Assembly: GCA_902762495.1 (NCBI GenBank)
Contig: CACWOL010000013.1
Span: 1-64,000, forward strand
Direction: 5' to 3'
Origin: an uncultured bacterium
GTDB lineage: Bacteria; Verrucomicrobiota; Lentisphaeria; Victivallales; UBA1829
DNA: 64,000 nt
How positions within the stretch are numbered: position 1 is the first letter of the stretch; each line of letters starts with the position of its first letter. The position numbers and the translations under genes are program-made. The notes under the pieces were generated by a model. The model had not been told where the DNA came from and made no database searches. It was given only the letters and a program-made list of their open reading frames with translations. Below, piece by piece: positions 42,553-51,343 of this stretch.

Positions 42553-43230
42553 ATGCTCAAACATATCGCGATCTTCGCCGCCGCCATGCTCGTTTCACTC
42601 ACGGCATTCGCCGGCAAGCCCTACTCCGTCCTCGTCTTCGAAGACCTCTCCCGCCCCGCATCCTCCGACCAGCAGGACAACCGCACGGTCTCGCTTCTGA
42701 TCGAATACCTGAAGTCCGAGCTCGCCACGCACTCGCAGATCGCGCTGTGCAACGCCGAGGCCGTGGAAAAGACGATGAAGGATTTCCGCATCAAGCACAG
42801 ATCCGGCACCACGCTCTCCGAGCAGGAGATCAAGGACATCCTCACCAGCGCCAAGGGCGACTATCTGGCGTTCGTCTGCATCCTCCCCGGGAAGGACAAG
42901 GACACGAAGGACGTCACCGTGAACGTGTACGACAAGACCGGCAAGAAATACGATCCGCTGGCCGTGCCCATCACCTCCATCCGCGAAAGCGACCTGCCCG
43001 CGGTCGTCCTTTCCACCGGCATCGCCCGCCTCATCCGCGGCGAAAGCCCCGTGGACCGTCTCTCCTTCGAGCGTGAAAAACAGCTCCTCGCCGAGACCGC
43101 CGAGGACCGCGAACGCGAAATCGCCGAAAACAAGGAAAAAGCCGCCGCGCGTTCCCGCGAAATCCAGCTCCGCGAAGAAGCCGCGAAGCAGCAGTACGAG
43201 GACATCACGAAGAAGGACGAGACGAAATAA
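42553..43230 (+). CDS. Secreted protein of unknown function
   Basis: A 225-residue protein with a signal peptide (LKHIAIFAAAMLVSLTAFA). The mature part (KPYSVLVFEDLSR; LLIEYLKSELATHSQIALC; GDYLAFVCILPGKD) looks like the alpha/beta domain seen in CsgG- or TolB-like proteins that begin with a 'vlvFEd(l)s' strand. The last about 55 residues form a highly charged helix or coiled coil (REKQLLAETAEDREREIAENK). Possibly an envelope assembly factor. folB follows after 15 bp, probably in the same transcript. Confidence 0.6.
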   Translation: MLKHIAIFAAAMLVSLTAFAGKPYSVLVFEDLSRPASSDQQDNRTVSLLIEYLKSELATHSQIALCNAEAVEKTMKDFRIKHRSGTTLSEQEIKDILTSAKGDYLAFVCILPGKDKDTKDVTVNVYDKTGKKYDPLAVPITSIRESDLPAVVLSTGIARLIRGESPVDRLSFEREKQLLAETAEDREREIAENKEKAAARSREIQLREEAAKQQYEDITKKDETK

Positions 43231-43245
43231 CCGTCTTTCCTCAGA

Positions 43246-43602
43246 ATGGACAAGATCATTCTGAAAGGTCTGCCCGTCGGCTGCGTGATCGGGACGCTTC
43301 CCGCCGAACGCACCGCGCCGCAGACTCTTTTTTTCGACCTCGAACTGTGCGGAAACTTTTCCCGTGCAGGAAGGACCGACGACCTCAATGACGCCGTCGA
43401 CTACACCGCGGTCGAACGCTGCTTGAAGGAGTACGCCGCCGGAACGTCGTTTTACCTGCTCGAACGCCTTGCCTACGCGTGCGGACAAAGACTGCTGGAC
43501 GAGTTCCCGCTTCTGGACCGCGTTACCCTCAGGATCCGCAAGCCGGACGCCCCGGTGGAATCGGAATCCGTCGAGCTGGAAGTCACGCTCGCACGCAGTT
43601 GA
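43246..43602 (+). CDS. folB: Dihydroneopterin aldolase
   Basis: A 118-residue FolB, cleaving dihydroneopterin to hydroxymethyl-dihydropterin in folate synthesis. Motifs: KIILKGLPVGCVIGTLPAER with the catalytic-region Glu, DDLNDAVDYTAVERCLK, FYLLERLAYACGQRLL and the C-terminal VTLRIRKPDAP. Start at 43246 with a weak ribosome binding site, 15 bp after the preceding gene, so likely translated from the same RNA. Confidence 0.9.
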   Translation: MDKIILKGLPVGCVIGTLPAERTAPQTLFFDLELCGNFSRAGRTDDLNDAVDYTAVERCLKEYAAGTSFYLLERLAYACGQRLLDEFPLLDRVTLRIRKPDAPVESESVELEVTLARS

Positions 43603-43619
43603 TTGCTCCTGTTAAAACT

Positions 43620-43656
43620 AAAACTCCGCAAGGCTTTGCTGACCCTGCGGAGTTTT
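43620..43656. terminator. Bidirectional terminator between folB and tonB
   Basis: 10-bp stem AAACTCCGCA/TGCGGAGTTT with a 15-nt loop. T run on plus; TTTTAGTTTTA on minus. Confidence 0.75.
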
Positions 43657-43681
43657 TCATGCACTCGAAAACGAGGCGGGA

Positions 43682-44611
43682 TCAGCGGATGTCGAGCGTC
43701 ACGCGGATCGTCGCCGCCTGAGGCGGCGCGGGGACGACTTTCAAATTCGCCAGAAGCTGTTTGACCGCGTCGTCGATCTTCTTGTTGCCGGACTGCGAAA
43801 CGAAGACGGCGTTGGTGACCTCGCCTTTCTTGCTGATGGTGAGGTCGATGACAGGCCAGTTGGATATCTTGCCGCCGAGCTCGATATTGGACGGGGAAAC
43901 GGCACTCCATTTCGGGCGGATGTACGCGTTCAGCGTTTCGTAGTAGTCGCGCATTTCCTTGGTCGCCAGGATGCCTTCCTGTCCGGGATTCGTCGTGCCG
44001 TAGCGGCCCTGCTGCGTCCCGGCGGCGGCACGGATATCGGCGATGGCACGCTGACGCGCCTCGGCTTCGGCCTTCGCCCTGGCCTCGGCAGCCTCGCGCG
44101 CCTTGCGTTCGGCATTGATCTGAGCCTGCGTCTTAGTAGTGTTTTTCGGCTTGATGATATCCTCCGGCTTCAGCAGGTTCGACTTCGGCGGATTCTTCGT
44201 CTGGGTCTTCGGCGGATTCTCGACTTTCGGCGGCTTGACGTTCGGTTTCGTGTCGGTTTTCTGCTTCGGCGGCGGCTCTTCGACAGGCACTTTCGTTTCG
44301 GTCTTCTGTTTCGGCGGCGGATTCTCGACTTTCGGCGGCGGAGGCGGGATGTCCGGCGGCAGATCGTCGACTTTCTGCGGATCGGGAGGAAGATCGAGCA
44401 CCGGCTCCGGCTCGGACGTTTTAGATGACGGCGCATCAGCGGCCGCTCCGGCGTCCGGGGAGTCCCCGAGGGGAAGATCGGCGAGCCCGACCTTCATCAC
44501 GATAACCGGGGGAATGCAGAGTGCCGAGCCGTGCATCAGCAGCACGCCGGTAAGAATCCTCCGGGCCCGTTTCTGATTGAAATAGGGGTCTTTGTCGAAC
44601 TTGCCGCCCAT
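43682..44611 (-). CDS. TonB/TolA-like energy transducer
   Basis: A 309-residue protein. One membrane helix (about residues 19-40) is followed by a long Pro/Lys-rich spacer (repeats such as PPPKQKTETK and PPKVENPPK), an Ala/Glu/Arg coiled segment, and a C-terminal TonB-type domain (GGKISNWPVIDLTISKKG; NKKIDDAVKQLL). With the exbB/exbD genes upstream it forms a proton-driven complex spanning the periplasm. The Ala-rich middle recalls TolA, so TonB or TolA identity is open. No outer-membrane receptor lies nearby. TAATG overlap with exbD. Confidence 0.85.
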   Translation of the reverse strand: MGGKFDKDPYFNQKRARRILTGVLLMHGSALCIPPVIVMKVGLADLPLGDSPDAGAAADAPSSKTSEPEPVLDLPPDPQKVDDLPPDIPPPPPKVENPPPKQKTETKVPVEEPPPKQKTDTKPNVKPPKVENPPKTQTKNPPKSNLLKPEDIIKPKNTTKTQAQINAERKAREAAEARAKAEAEARQRAIADIRAAAGTQQGRYGTTNPGQEGILATKEMRDYYETLNAYIRPKWSAVSPSNIELGGKISNWPVIDLTISKKGEVTNAVFVSQSGNKKIDDAVKQLLANLKVVPAPPQAATIRVTLDIR

Positions 44612-45027
44612 TATTGCGCCTCCTCCTGCATCACAAGGTTGACGTTGCGGAATCCGGACGCGCGGATGAGCTTCATGATGTTCATCACGACGCCGTATCT
44701 GAGGTCGCGGTCGCCCCGCAGGAAAATGGCGGTCTCGCGTCCGCTCTGTTGTTCGATCTGGGACAGGACGACCTGGAGCTCGGCCTCGGTAACAGTGCGC
44801 CGGTCATAGACGATGGAGCCATCGGCCTTCACGTTGATGATCTTGGAGTCGTTGTCCGGCTTGATGGGGTCGGCGTTCATCTCCGGCGGCGTGACGTCGA
44901 CGGAGTACTCCAGCAGGGGTGCGGTGATCATGAAGATGATCAGCAGGAAAAAGAGCGTGTCGATCAGGTTCGTGAGGTTGATCTGATCGTAAATCGGAAC
45001 TTGCAGCGATCTGCGTTTCGGGGGCAT
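44611..45027 (-). CDS. exbD: Biopolymer transporter ExbD/TolR
   Basis: A 138-residue motor protein. The cytoplasmic start QVPIYDQINLTNLIDTLFFL contains the essential membrane Asp in LIDTLFFLLIIFM; the periplasmic part (TAIFLRGDRDLRYGVVMNIM) is the usual dimerisation fold. With ExbB it converts the proton gradient into movement of the TonB/TolA partner encoded next. 14 bp after exbB. Confidence 0.9.
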   Translation of the reverse strand: MPPKRRSLQVPIYDQINLTNLIDTLFFLLIIFMITAPLLEYSVDVTPPEMNADPIKPDNDSKIINVKADGSIVYDRRTVTEAELQVVLSQIEQQSGRETAIFLRGDRDLRYGVVMNIMKLIRASGFRNVNLVMQEEAQ

Positions 45028-45041
45028 GGCCGGGCGCTCCG

Positions 45042-45785
45042 TTATTCCTGGCCCCCGGCCGCGGCGCGGTAGGAGTCGAGCTGTTCGATCTTGAACTTGG
45101 CGTAGACTTCGTCGACGAAGGAATCGAGGTGGACCGTGATGTCCTTGACCTTGGACGAGATGATGTTCAGGCCGACCATGGACGGCAGCGCCACGAAGAG
45201 CGCGATCACGGTGGTGAGCAGGGCGCCGGACACGCCGGGAGCGAGCGTCTGGACGTCGGCGCGCCCCACCTGCGCGAGCCTCGTGAACGCGACCGTGATG
45301 CCCCAGACCGTGCCGAACAGGCCGAGGAACGGGCTTCCGCTGACCGCTGTGGCCAGGACCATAGTCTTGCTCTGCAGGATGACGAGCTGGTCCTCGACCG
45401 CCTGGTTCATGGCCGAGCGCATCACTTCCAGCTCATCGTCGCTCATGGCGCGGCGTCCGCCGCCGGGCTGTTCGAGGTGGAACGACTCGATACGTTCGCA
45501 GGCGGCGAGGTAGACCGCCGCGGCCGGCGAGTTGGACTCGGCGGCTTTTTCCTTCAGTCCGAGCGGATTTCGTTTTTCGCGGAACGCCCGCAGGAACGCC
45601 TGGCTTTTCTTCATGGCGGAGATCAGGCTGCCGGCTTTTTCCAGCATGATGTACCAGACCGCGATGGAAATGATGAGAAGCAGAACGCAAATCCCCTGCC
45701 CGAGGCCGTCGCTTTCCTTGAAAGCATAGGCGATGCCGTTTGACGCGAGGAGAGGGGGAACAGAAAAAAAGATACTGGAAAACAT
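45042..45785 (-). CDS. exbB: Biopolymer transporter ExbB/TolQ
   Basis: A 247-residue inner-membrane protein forming the pentameric proton channel around ExbD. Three membrane segments: LGQGICVLLLIISIAVWYIM, VSGSPFLGLFGTVWGITVAF and GALLTTVIALFVALPSMVGLN, the last two with the family's conserved Gly/Pro/Thr pattern. Start at ATG 45785 behind GAGGTG. First gene of exbB-exbD-tonB; divergent from the ROK kinase gene across 130 bp that holds facing promoters. Confidence 0.92.
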   Translation of the reverse strand: MFSSIFFSVPPLLASNGIAYAFKESDGLGQGICVLLLIISIAVWYIMLEKAGSLISAMKKSQAFLRAFREKRNPLGLKEKAAESNSPAAAVYLAACERIESFHLEQPGGGRRAMSDDELEVMRSAMNQAVEDQLVILQSKTMVLATAVSGSPFLGLFGTVWGITVAFTRLAQVGRADVQTLAPGVSGALLTTVIALFVALPSMVGLNIISSKVKDITVHLDSFVDEVYAKFKIEQLDSYRAAAGGQE

Positions 45786-45835
45786 GAAAGACACCTCATT
45801 TTCGGGAAAAAATCTTAAAAACTTTATAAATTACT

Positions 45836-45864
45836 TTGCCAAGACCGATTTTTCAATGTATATT
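45836..45864 (+). promoter_or_regulatory. Promoter of the ROK kinase gene
   Basis: TTGCCA (45836-45841), 17-bp spacer, TG-preceded TATATT (45859-45864). A weaker minus-strand promoter for exbB (TTGAAA at 45851-45856, TAATTT at 45828-45833) overlaps it. Confidence 0.6.
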
Positions 45865-45915
45865 GTATCTGTTTTTCTGTTTTTTTCGCATTTTTTCCGG
45901 AAGGAGACCAAAATC

Positions 45916-46917
45916 ATGGCAAAACCATTCCCGATCCTCGGTTTCGACGTCGGCGGCACGAAGGTCGCCGTTTCGCTCGTCCTCAGCGACGGAACGCTCG
46001 TCGCGTCCAGCCGCGTCCCGAACAAGGAACGCGAACCGGACGACGTCCTGCCCGCGATGGTTTCCGCTGGCAAATCCCTGCTCGCAGACGCCGGAATGAC
46101 CCGTGACGACCTGAAGGCGGTCGGCGTCTGCACGCCCTCGCCTCTCGACTTCAAGAACGGGATCGTGATGGCTCCTTCGAACATGAAGCTGTGGAAGCAC
46201 GTCCCCATCCGCGACTACCTGTCCGAAGCGTTCGGGGTACGCGCCTTCTTCGATAACGACTCCAATGCATCCGGCCTGGCCGAATGGCTTTTCGGTTCCG
46301 GGATCGGTTCGCAGGACATGCTGTACCTTTCCATCAGCACGGGCATCGGCGCGGGCGTCATTGCAAACGGCCGCCTCGTGCGAGGCGCCACCTGCGATGC
46401 CGGCGAGGTCGGGCACATGGTCCTCGACGTGAACGGACCGCTCTGCAACTGCGGACTGCGCGGCTGCTGGGAAGCGTATTCCGGCGGGCGCGCCATCGCC
46501 CAACGCGTGCAGCGCGAACTCGCGAACAGCCCGAACAGCACCGTCGTGCGCCTCGCGGGCAGCATCGAAAACATCGACATGAAGACGATTTCCGATGCCG
46601 TCGAGGCGAACGACCCGTACGCCTGCGCCGTCTGGGACGAGATGATGGAACGCCACGCCCAGGCGATCGGCATGCTCCACAATATCTTCAACCCCTCGAT
46701 CATCGCCCTCGGCACCATCGCCATCCAGTGCGGCGACCTCTTCATGAAGCCGCTCCTCGAACGCGTCAAGAAGTACGGCTGGAAGCAGCCCCGCGAGGCG
46801 TGCTCCATCATGCCCGGCAAGCTCGGAAGCAAGCTCGGCGAATACGCCGGAGCGGCCGTCGCGCTCTACGCGCTCCACGAGATCGGCGAGTGGGACCTGC
46901 CCTGGCAGAACAACTGA
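45916..46917 (+). CDS. ROK-family sugar kinase (glucokinase-like)
   Basis: A 333-residue kinase. The ATP loop is LGFDVGGTKVAVSLV, the catalytic Asp is in FFDNDSNASGLAEW, and the ROK zinc motif reads CNCGLRGCWEAYSGG. No helix-turn-helix domain, so it is an enzyme rather than a repressor. The most likely activity is ATP:glucose phosphorylation, but N-acetylmannosamine or fructose are possible. Ribosome binding site AAGGAG. It heads a possible operon with the small membrane protein, hldA and maf, at gaps of 14 and 13 bp and an overlap. Confidence 0.88.
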   Translation: MAKPFPILGFDVGGTKVAVSLVLSDGTLVASSRVPNKEREPDDVLPAMVSAGKSLLADAGMTRDDLKAVGVCTPSPLDFKNGIVMAPSNMKLWKHVPIRDYLSEAFGVRAFFDNDSNASGLAEWLFGSGIGSQDMLYLSISTGIGAGVIANGRLVRGATCDAGEVGHMVLDVNGPLCNCGLRGCWEAYSGGRAIAQRVQRELANSPNSTVVRLAGSIENIDMKTISDAVEANDPYACAVWDEMMERHAQAIGMLHNIFNPSIIALGTIAIQCGDLFMKPLLERVKKYGWKQPREACSIMPGKLGSKLGEYAGAAVALYALHEIGEWDLPWQNN

Positions 46918-46931
46918 ACGGCATTTCCTCC

Positions 46932-47414
46932 ATGAGCAAAGTCAATATCAAAAAATACTACTCCACGAAACGCAAACGCGACGTCGTGACCGGCGCCGCC
47001 ATCGTCCTGTTCGGAGTCCTGATCCTGTTCCAGCTCTATATCACGATCGTCTTCCCGCTTCAGCTGCGCCACCAGAAATTCCTGGTCCTCGAAATGGAGA
47101 AGGACGAGATGTACGAGCAGATCGACCGCATCCGCGACGCCATCCGAGCCACGAGGGGAAAGGATTTCGCCCAGAAAGGCGAAATCAAGCTCGTCGAAGG
47201 CATCCTGGACCAGTTCGCGCTCCATGTGCGTGAAAACGGCAAGGAAATGAACCTGGAGCAGGTGAGCGAACTGCGGAACGTGCTGTCGCGCTACGAACTG
47301 ACCGTGATGACCTGGAAGGAGAAAAAAACGGACAACTACCACATCCGCCAGGACGTGCTCGACACGGTCCCCCACGCCCAATCGATCGAAACCAGTATCC
47401 TGAACACACATTGA
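46932..47414 (+). CDS. Single-pass membrane protein with coiled coil
   Basis: A 160-residue protein: basic N-terminus (KVNIKKYYSTKRKRD), one membrane helix (VVTGAAIVLFGVLILFQLYITIV, reading about residues 18-40), then a charged, mostly helical periplasmic region (KFLVLEMEKDEMYEQIDRIR). The layout recalls FtsB/FtsL or LPS-assembly accessory proteins but no family is recognised. Located 14 bp after the ROK kinase and 13 bp before hldA. Confidence 0.55.
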   Translation: MSKVNIKKYYSTKRKRDVVTGAAIVLFGVLILFQLYITIVFPLQLRHQKFLVLEMEKDEMYEQIDRIRDAIRATRGKDFAQKGEIKLVEGILDQFALHVRENGKEMNLEQVSELRNVLSRYELTVMTWKEKKTDNYHIRQDVLDTVPHAQSIETSILNTH

Positions 47415-47427
47415 GGTCATTTTCAAT

Positions 47428-48474
47428 ATGCTCCCGATGATTTCCCCCGAACGTTTCTCCACGCTCGTCAATGCCTCCAAACCGCTCCGCATCGCCGTAC
47501 TCGGCGACCTCATGCTCGACACCTACATCTCCGGCAGCGCCTCGCGCCTCTCCCAGGAAGCCCCCGTACCCGTGCTCCGCGTCCGCAGCAAGAGCATCCG
47601 CCTCGGCGGCGCGGCAAACGTGATGCGCAACCTGAAGGCGCTTTCGCCCGAGGCGAAGATTTTCGCGTTCGGCATCGTCGGCGTCGACGAGCCCGGCGAA
47701 AAACTCCGCGCCCTGCTCGCCGGAGCCCGCATCAATACGAACGGGATCGTCGGCGTCCCCGGCCGCGTGACCATCGAGAAACAGCGCGTGATCGCCGGAA
47801 ACCAGCAGATCGTCCGCATGGACTTCGAGGAGACCGCGCCCGTCGACACCGAGATCCGCGACAAACTCATCGAAACCCTGACCAAGAAGATTCGCCTGCA
47901 CGAGCTCGACGCCGTCGTCATCGAGGACTACGCCAAGGGGCTGATCGGACAGGAAATGCTCGAGGCGATCGTCGCGACCGCCTCCCACGAGGGTATTTTC
48001 ACCTCGCTTGATCCGCACCCCGGCAACCCGGTCCGGGCCAGGGGCATTTCCCTCATGACCCCGAACCGCGCCGAGGCGTTCGCGCTCGCCGGGATGTACC
48101 ACACCGACCCCGCCGACGATCCGGCGAAGGACACCGCGTTGCAGTCCGTCGCGGCGAAGATACGCAAGGAATGGGCTCCCGACATCCTGCTCATCACGCT
48201 GGGGCATCAGGGCATGGCGCTGTACTCCGAGAAGGAGCCGCGCGGATTCACGATCCCGACCATCGCGCGTGAAGTCTTCGACGTCTCCGGCGCAGGCGAC
48301 ACCGTCATTTCCGCGTTCACGCTGTACCACGCCGCAGGCGCGACCGACCGCGAAGCCGCCCTTATCTCAAACCAGGCGGCGGGCATCGTCGTCGGAAAAG
48401 CCGGCACCGCCACGACCGATCCGACGGAGATCGCCGCGTCGTTCAAGCTGGAAGCGGAGAAACGCAATGCCTGA
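47428..48474 (+). CDS. hldA: D-glycero-beta-D-manno-heptose-7-phosphate kinase
   Basis: A 348-residue PfkB-family kinase, equivalent to the N-terminal half of HldE (RfaE1). It makes heptose-1,7-bisphosphate for ADP-heptose. Motifs: IAVLGDLMLDTYISGSASRL, RLGGAANVMRNLKAL, VVIEDYAKGLIG, and the catalytic DVSGAGDTVISAF. The nucleotidyltransferase half is not fused and not found here. The heptosyltransferase at 58982 uses the final product, so LPS with a heptose core is expected. Start at 47428; ATG 47437 is an alternative. Confidence 0.9.
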   Translation: MLPMISPERFSTLVNASKPLRIAVLGDLMLDTYISGSASRLSQEAPVPVLRVRSKSIRLGGAANVMRNLKALSPEAKIFAFGIVGVDEPGEKLRALLAGARINTNGIVGVPGRVTIEKQRVIAGNQQIVRMDFEETAPVDTEIRDKLIETLTKKIRLHELDAVVIEDYAKGLIGQEMLEAIVATASHEGIFTSLDPHPGNPVRARGISLMTPNRAEAFALAGMYHTDPADDPAKDTALQSVAAKIRKEWAPDILLITLGHQGMALYSEKEPRGFTIPTIAREVFDVSGAGDTVISAFTLYHAAGATDREAALISNQAAGIVVGKAGTATTDPTEIAASFKLEAEKRNA

Positions 48475-49057
48475 TATGCCGGACGGAACCGGCTCCGTTC
48501 AACGCCCAATCATCCTTGCCTCCGCCTCGCCGCGCAGGTCCGCCCTGCTCCGGGAAGCCGGTCCAACGTTCGCATCCATGCGGATCATGACCTCGGACGT
48601 GGAGGAGGGAAACGACCCGCTGGAGAACGCCATGCGAAAAGCAGAGGCGGTCGCCAAGCTGAATCCGCAGGCGCTCGTGATCGGCGCGGACACCGTGATC
48701 CGGTTCGAGGGCGAAACGATCGGCAAGCCCGCCGACCTCGAAGACGCGAAACGGATCCTCGCAAGGCTTTCCGGCCGCACGCACGATGTGGCGACCGGGG
48801 TCTGCGTCCGCTGCGTCGAGGCCGGCATTTTGGTTCGTTTCGAAGAGGCCACGCATGTAAGATTCCGCACCCTGACGCACGAAATCATCGACAAATATGT
48901 GCAGGACGTCAATGTGCTGGACAAAGCCGGGGCGTACGCGATCCAGGAGCACGGCGAGGACATCATCGAATCCATCGACGGCTCGCTCACGAACGTGATC
49001 GGGCTCCCCGTGGAACGTCTGAAAGAGACGTTCGAATATCTGCTGAAGCTCGCCTGA
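48467..49057 (+). CDS. maf: Maf-family nucleoside triphosphate pyrophosphatase
   Basis: A 196-residue Maf protein, hydrolysing non-canonical or excess nucleoside triphosphates (dTTP/UTP or modified bases). Motifs: IILASASPRRSALLREAG, VIGADTVIRFEGETIGKP, LSGRTHDVATGVCV, and DKAGAYAIQEHGEDIIESID. Overlaps the end of hldA by 8 bp, indicating coupling. Start at 48467; the ATG at 48476 is also possible. Confidence 0.9.
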   Translation: MPDMPDGTGSVQRPIILASASPRRSALLREAGPTFASMRIMTSDVEEGNDPLENAMRKAEAVAKLNPQALVIGADTVIRFEGETIGKPADLEDAKRILARLSGRTHDVATGVCVRCVEAGILVRFEEATHVRFRTLTHEIIDKYVQDVNVLDKAGAYAIQEHGEDIIESIDGSLTNVIGLPVERLKETFEYLLKLA

Positions 49058-49093
49058 CCGCTTCCCCCTCAAGCCTTTTTTGAGTTCCAGCTA

Positions 49094-49121
49094 TTGAAAA
49101 ATCGCGTTCGTGCGTTATATT
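49094..49121 (+). promoter_or_regulatory. Promoter of iorAB
   Basis: TTGAAA (49094-49099), 16-bp spacer, TATATT (49116-49121). Confidence 0.65.
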
Positions 49122-49188
49122 TAGATAGTCTTTTTCACAAAACAAATACCTCCCTGTCAGGGGGAATCCACAGCAATCAGAGCATACC

Positions 49189-50790
49189 ATGGCTGACAAA
49201 AAAATGATCTTGAGCGGCGACGGCGCGATCGCCTACGGCGCGAAAGCGTGCGGCGTGACGCTTGGCGCGGGCTATCCCGGCACGCCGTCCACGGAAATCC
49301 TTGAAACCCTCACATCCATCGGCGGGGCGGCCCAATGGTCGCCCAACGAGAAAGTCGCGCTCGAAGTCGCGACGGGCGTCTCGCTCGGCAACGGCCGCGC
49401 GTTGGTGACTATGAAGCATGTCGGGCTGAACGTGGCGGCCGATCCGCTGTTCACGCTGACCTACATGGGCGTCAACGGCGGCCTCGTCATCGTCTCCGCG
49501 GACGATCCGGGCATGGTCTCGAGCCAGAACGAGCAGGACAACCGCAATTACGCGAAGTTCGCGCAGATGCCGATGCTGGAGCCGTCCTCCAGCCAGGAAG
49601 CCTACGACCTGACCATCCGCGCGTTCGAGCTCTCCGAAAAGTTCAAGGTGCCGGTCCTGCTCCGCATGACCACCCGCGTCTGCCACTCCATGGGCCCCGT
49701 CGAGCTCTGGAAGGCCCCCGAGGCGTTCCGGCCGGCCCCGTACAGGGCCGACGCCACGACGAAGGTCATGATCCCGGCCTACGCCCGCCGCGCCCACGTC
49801 CGCCTCATCCAGGTGATGAAGGACCTCGCGGCGTATAACGAATCCTCCGATCTGCACGCGGTCCTCAACGCCGGTTCCTCCGAGCTCGGCGTCCTCAGCT
49901 CCGGCGTGAGCGTCCAGCATGTGCTGGAGGCCGCCCCGGATGCCTCCGTGCTCCAGCTGAAAATGACCTGGCCGCTCCCGATGGACGCCATCCGCAAGTT
50001 CGCGGGGGGCGTCAAGCGCTTCGTCGTCGTCGAGGAAGGCAGCCGCTTCCTGGAGGAGAATCTCCGCGCCGCCGGGATCCCGGTCGAGGGCAAGGAAGAC
50101 GTGTTCGAATGCGGCGAGCTCTCCGTGGGGCGCGTGAAACAACTCCTCGCGCACGACACCACGCCGCCCCCCGCGGGCGCTCCGGGCCGTCCCCCGGCGC
50201 TCTGCCCCGGCTGTCCGCACCGCAAGACGTTCGAACTGCTCAGCGACCTGAAGCTGACCGTGCTGGGCGACATCGGCTGCTACACGCTCGGCGTGCTCCC
50301 GCCGTTCAATGCCATGGACGCCTCCGAATGCATGGGCGCGAGCATCGGCATGGGCCTCGGTCTCAGGCGTTCGCTCGGCAATACGCCCGAAGCACGCCGC
50401 GTGGTCAGCGTCATCGGCGACAGCACGTTCCTGCACAGCGGCCTGACCGGCGTCGTCGACATGGTCTACAATAAGCCCGCGACCGGTCACGTGGTCCTGT
50501 TGCTCGACAACGGCACGACCGCCATGACCGGACTCCAGGAACACGCCGCCACCGGCTACCACCTGGACAAGACTCCGGCGGTTCCGATCAAGCTCGAAGA
50601 CGTCTGCCGTTCGCTCGGCGTCGACCACGTCGACGTCGTGGACCCCGTCGGCGACAACGACGGCTACCGCGCGCTCCTGCAGGAACGTCTGGCGTCCAAC
50701 GACGCCACGGTCATCATCGTGCGCCGTCCCTGCCTGATGCAAATGAAAAAGATGGCGAAAATGGCCAATCATACCGAGGTGAAAAAATGA
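49189..50790 (+). CDS. iorA: Indolepyruvate ferredoxin oxidoreductase, alpha subunit, lacking the ferredoxin domain
   Basis: A 533-residue thiamine-diphosphate enzyme subunit that, with IorB, oxidises arylpyruvates to aryl-acetyl-CoA with reduction of ferredoxin. The pyrimidine-binding half (GYPGTPSTEILETL; NEKVALEVATGVSLGN) and the pyrophosphate-binding half (LCPGCPHRKTFELL around C339; GDIGCYTLGVLPP; VIGDSTFLHSGLTG) are complete. Archaeal and most bacterial IorA end in two 4Fe-4S motifs; here the protein stops after VIIVRRPCLMQMKKMAKMA with none. Electrons must use another route. No strong ribosome binding site. Overlaps iorB by 4 bp. Confidence 0.92.
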   Translation: MADKKMILSGDGAIAYGAKACGVTLGAGYPGTPSTEILETLTSIGGAAQWSPNEKVALEVATGVSLGNGRALVTMKHVGLNVAADPLFTLTYMGVNGGLVIVSADDPGMVSSQNEQDNRNYAKFAQMPMLEPSSSQEAYDLTIRAFELSEKFKVPVLLRMTTRVCHSMGPVELWKAPEAFRPAPYRADATTKVMIPAYARRAHVRLIQVMKDLAAYNESSDLHAVLNAGSSELGVLSSGVSVQHVLEAAPDASVLQLKMTWPLPMDAIRKFAGGVKRFVVVEEGSRFLEENLRAAGIPVEGKEDVFECGELSVGRVKQLLAHDTTPPPAGAPGRPPALCPGCPHRKTFELLSDLKLTVLGDIGCYTLGVLPPFNAMDASECMGASIGMGLGLRRSLGNTPEARRVVSVIGDSTFLHSGLTGVVDMVYNKPATGHVVLLLDNGTTAMTGLQEHAATGYHLDKTPAVPIKLEDVCRSLGVDHVDVVDPVGDNDGYRALLQERLASNDATVIIVRRPCLMQMKKMAKMANHTEVKK

Positions 50791-51257
50791 GTCGTGACAT
50801 TACCAACGTCCTGTTCGTCGGCATCGGCGGCCAGGGTATCATCCGCGCATCCGATATGCTCACCGAAGCGGCTTTCCGCCTCGGATTCGACGTCAAAAAA
50901 AGCGAACTCCACGGCATGAGCCAGCGCGGCGGCTCCGTCTCCAGCGACGTCCGCTTCGGCAAGAAAGTCCTCAGCCCGATGGTCCCGGTCGGCATGACCG
51001 ACTACCTCGTGGCCGTCTCCGAAGACCAGATCGAAGTCGCCCGCCCGTATCTGAACGACGCCACGGTCATTGTGCGCCCGTCCGACCTGTCCGCCGACGA
51101 CGCGAAGTCCCGCATGGCGAACATCGCGATGCTGGGCGTGCTGAACCGCTACCTCAAATTCCCCGCGGACCTGTGGGAGGCCCTGATCCGCGAGAACTTC
51201 GCCGGCCCGGTCGGCGAGGCGAACGTCCAGGCGTTCCGCCGCGGCGCGAACATCTGA
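50787..51257 (+). CDS. iorB: Indolepyruvate ferredoxin oxidoreductase, beta subunit
   Basis: A 156-residue gamma-domain-type subunit (NVLFVGIGGQGIIRASDML; SELHGMSQRGGSVSSDVRFG). This is shorter than the usual about 190-200 residues: the C-terminal helical part is reduced after GVLNRYLKFPADLWEAL. Coupled to iorA by ATGA. A bidirectional terminator follows at 51288, so paaK-ACT, the usual partners, form a separate unit beyond an inserted gene pair. Confidence 0.92.
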   Translation: MSRDITNVLFVGIGGQGIIRASDMLTEAAFRLGFDVKKSELHGMSQRGGSVSSDVRFGKKVLSPMVPVGMTDYLVAVSEDQIEVARPYLNDATVIVRPSDLSADDAKSRMANIAMLGVLNRYLKFPADLWEALIRENFAGPVGEANVQAFRRGANI

Positions 51258-51287
51258 CCCGCGCGGCACAAATCCAAAGCAAAACGA

Positions 51288-51325
51288 AGTCCCCGAAGCC
51301 GCAACAGGCTCCGGGGACTCTTTTG
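51288..51325. terminator. Bidirectional terminator between iorB and the secretin-like gene
   Basis: 13-position stem AGTCCCCGAAGCC/GGCTCCGGGGACT with one mismatch, loop GCAACA, followed by CTTTTG on plus and CGTTTTG on minus. Confidence 0.75.
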
Positions 51326-51343
51326 TTCTCGGCGAGACGGGTT

